A DNA stretch of 6,290 nucleotides, from positions 1 through 6,290 of the forward strand of contig JAFLDC010000168.1 of the NCBI GenBank assembly GCA_017302775.1, in the 5' to 3' direction. The stretch comes from Sphingomonadales bacterium. GTDB taxonomy: Bacteria > Pseudomonadota > Alphaproteobacteria > Sphingomonadales > Sphingomonadaceae. Made by a program: the position numbers and the translations under genes. Shown here piece by piece: positions 4,876 to 6,290 of the stretch (its first letter is position 1; every line of letters begins with the position of its first letter). The notes under the pieces are model-generated. The model saw nothing but the letters and a program-made list of their open reading frames with translations, was not told the origin of the DNA and did not search any database.

Positions 4876-6087
4876 GTGAGCAAGGTTCTGGTGATTGGTG
4901 CAGGTGGCGTCAGCTCGGTCTGCGTGCACAAAATGGCAATGAACCCCGGAATTTTCAGCGAGGTTCACCTTGCCAGTCGGACCAAAGCCAAGTGCGATGC
5001 GATCGCCGCATCGGTCAAGCAACGTACCGGCCAAACAGTTCATACCTACGAAATCGATGCCGAGGAAGTTCCGGCGCTCACCCGCCTGATTCAGGATATC
5101 GGGCCCAAACTGGTGGTCAATCTGGCACTACCCTATCAGGACCTGCCGATCATGGACGCGTGCCTGGCCGCCGGTGTGGATTACCTCGACACGGCGAATT
5201 ACGAGCCGAAGGACGAAGCAAAGTTCGAATACAAGTGGCAGTGGGCCTATCACGACCGGTTCAAGCAGGCCGGGCTGATGGCGCTGCTGGGTTCGGGCTT
5301 TGATCCGGGCGTGACCAGCGTCTTTGCGATGTGGCTTAAGAAGCACAAGCTCAAGACCATCCGCCAGCTTGATATCCTCGATTGCAACGGCGGCGATCAT
5401 GGGCAGGCCTTCGCCACCAATTTCAATCCTGAAATCAACATTCGCGAAGTGACTGCGCCAGCGCGCCATTGGGAGAACGGCCAGTTTGTCGAAACCCCGG
5501 CAATGTCGAAGAAAGTGGCCTTCGAATTCGATCAGGTCGGTCCCAAGAACATGTACATGATGTACCACGAAGAGCTGGAAAGCCTGGCAAAGTTCCTGCC
5601 GGAGCTGGAACGGGCGCGATTCTGGATGACCTTCGGCGATGCCTATATCACGCACCTGACCGTGCTGCAGAACGTGGGCATGACCCGGATCGACCCGGTG
5701 CTGTACCAGGGCAAGGAAATCGTCCCCCTACAATTCCTCGCCGCCGTACTGCCCAAACCCGAAACTCTAGGCCCGACCACCAAGGGCAAGACCAACATCG
5801 GCGATATCGCCACCGGCGATGCGCTGGATGGATCGGGCGAAAAGACCTTCTACATTTACAACATCTGCGACCACGAAGATGCCTATGCCGAAACCGGCAA
5901 CCAGGCGATCAGCTACACCACCGGCGTCCCGGCAATGATCGGCGCGGCCATGATGCTGACCGGCGCATGGGCCGGGGAAGGGGTGTTCAACATGGAGCAG
6001 ATGGACCCCGATCCGTTTATGGACATGCTGAATGAGCACGGGCTGCCGTGGCAGGTGAAGGAATTGAGCGGGCCGGTCGCCTTCTAA
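4876..6087 (+). CDS. Carboxynorspermidine/carboxyspermidine dehydrogenase (saccharopine dehydrogenase family)
   Basis: This 403-residue cytoplasmic enzyme reductively condenses a diamine (putrescine, or 1,3-diaminopropane) with L-aspartate beta-semialdehyde using NADPH, giving carboxyspermidine or carboxynorspermidine. The N-terminus is a Rossmann fold with VLVIGAGGVSS at 4-14 and ASRT at 33-36, whose Arg suits NADPH. LGSGFDPGVTSVFA (138-151), the GNQAISYTTGVPAMIGAAMM stretch (341-360) and FNMEQMDPDPFM (371-382) are typical of this subgroup rather than of lysine-pathway saccharopine dehydrogenase. The length is normal. Translation starts at GTG behind a strong AAGGAG. The stop overlaps the start of the decarboxylase gene, which makes the assignment much firmer. 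Whether putrescine or diaminopropane is the true substrate cannot be read from sequence; putrescine would be usual for alphaproteobacteria. Confidence 0.93.
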   Translation: MSKVLVIGAGGVSSVCVHKMAMNPGIFSEVHLASRTKAKCDAIAASVKQRTGQTVHTYEIDAEEVPALTRLIQDIGPKLVVNLALPYQDLPIMDACLAAGVDYLDTANYEPKDEAKFEYKWQWAYHDRFKQAGLMALLGSGFDPGVTSVFAMWLKKHKLKTIRQLDILDCNGGDHGQAFATNFNPEINIREVTAPARHWENGQFVETPAMSKKVAFEFDQVGPKNMYMMYHEELESLAKFLPELERARFWMTFGDAYITHLTVLQNVGMTRIDPVLYQGKEIVPLQFLAAVLPKPETLGPTTKGKTNIGDIATGDALDGSGEKTFYIYNICDHEDAYAETGNQAISYTTGVPAMIGAAMMLTGAWAGEGVFNMEQMDPDPFMDMLNEHGLPWQVKELSGPVAF

Positions 6088-6290
6088 TGGAAACCAGAGC
6101 CGGCGATCCGGGTGCTTTTACCCACTTCGATCTCGCTCGCGTCGATAGCCCCAGCTTCGTGGTCGATGCCGCGCGGCTGCGGCAGAACCTCTCCATTCTG
6201 GCCGATGTGCGCGACCGGGCGGGGATCAAGCTGCTGTCTGCGCTCAAGGCCTTTTCGATGTGGTCCACCGCGCCGATTATCGGCGAATAC
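6087..6290 (+). CDS. nspC: Carboxynorspermidine/carboxyspermidine decarboxylase, N-terminal part (cut by right edge)
   Basis: From the ATG at 6087 the frame stays open to the window edge and gives 68 residues: METRAGDPGAFTHFDLARVD, then SPSFVVDAARLRQNLSIL, and a final stretch ending SALKAFSMWSTAPIIGEY. The pattern of SPSFVVD, ARLRQNL and ALKAFSMW is the N-terminus of NspC, an alanine-racemase-fold (fold III) PLP decarboxylase that converts carboxyspermidine to spermidine or carboxynorspermidine to norspermidine. Lys54 in ALKAFS is the expected Schiff-base lysine. The start codon shares one base with the preceding stop (TAATG), and I see no well-spaced Shine-Dalgarno (GAGCGGG is about 16 bases away), so it is probably translated by coupling. 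The family is usually around 380-400 residues, so most of the gene lies outside the window. Confidence 0.9.
   Translation, partial: METRAGDPGAFTHFDLARVDSPSFVVDAARLRQNLSILADVRDRAGIKLLSALKAFSMWSTAPIIGEY

Noticed and set aside
5128..5655. Minus-strand open frame of 175 codons within the dehydrogenase gene
   Set aside because: It is antisense to an unmistakable coding region and its translation has no recognisable motif. I treat it as a GC-driven shadow.
5469..6035. Plus-strand open frame of 188 codons in another frame of the dehydrogenase gene
   Set aside because: The translation is rich in Arg, Gly, His and Pro with no domain, and the region is fully explained by the dehydrogenase frame, which continues to the coupled nspC start.

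Overview
The window looks like chromosomal DNA of an alphaproteobacterium, most likely order Sphingomonadales (Erythrobacteraceae-, Novosphingobium- or Sphingomonas-like). This is inferred from remembered family features, not from a search. The reasons are moderately high GC with GC-rich third positions, a TonB-dependent receptor of a type common in sphingomonads (plug motif PEEVALRYG and a low-complexity loop before a 'GRW' strand), paired MAPEG proteins, and a carboxyspermidine-type polyamine gene pair. No RNA genes, insertion sequences, CRISPR arrays or phage genes were seen.

Layout. Positions 1-38 (minus strand) hold what appears to be the first 12 codons of infA (translation initiation factor IF-1), running off the left edge. 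A divergent intergenic region (39-261) separates it from a large TonB-dependent outer-membrane receptor (262-2847, plus). The receptor converges on a three-gene minus-strand group read from right to left: a PLP-dependent threonine/serine dehydratase (4828 to 3851), then two tandem, clearly paralogous MAPEG membrane proteins (3776 to 3342 and 3326 to 2889). A perfect 12-bp hairpin at 2854-2882 fills the 41-bp gap between the convergent genes and probably ends transcription from both sides. Across a 47-bp divergent gap from the dehydratase, a plus-strand operon starts. It encodes carboxynorspermidine/carboxyspermidine dehydrogenase (4876-6087, GTG start) and the N-terminus of carboxynorspermidine/carboxyspermidine decarboxylase NspC (from 6087, cut by the right edge); stop and start overlap as TAATG.

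How the genes work together. The last two genes make spermidine (or norspermidine) without S-adenosylmethionine. The dehydrogenase reductively condenses a diamine with aspartate beta-semialdehyde, and the decarboxylase removes the carboxyl group. The dehydratase draws on threonine or serine. Threonine shares the aspartate-semialdehyde precursor, which is a possible but unproven metabolic link. The MAPEG pair and the TonB receptor have no evident connection to polyamines. I see mostly well-known families. The points most worth a second look are the MAPEG duplication with its duplicated translation-initiation region, the tight divergent polyamine/dehydratase control region, the receptor's low-complexity loop and the unusual residue in the IF-1 fragment. 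I do not see convincing evidence for a wholly new system.
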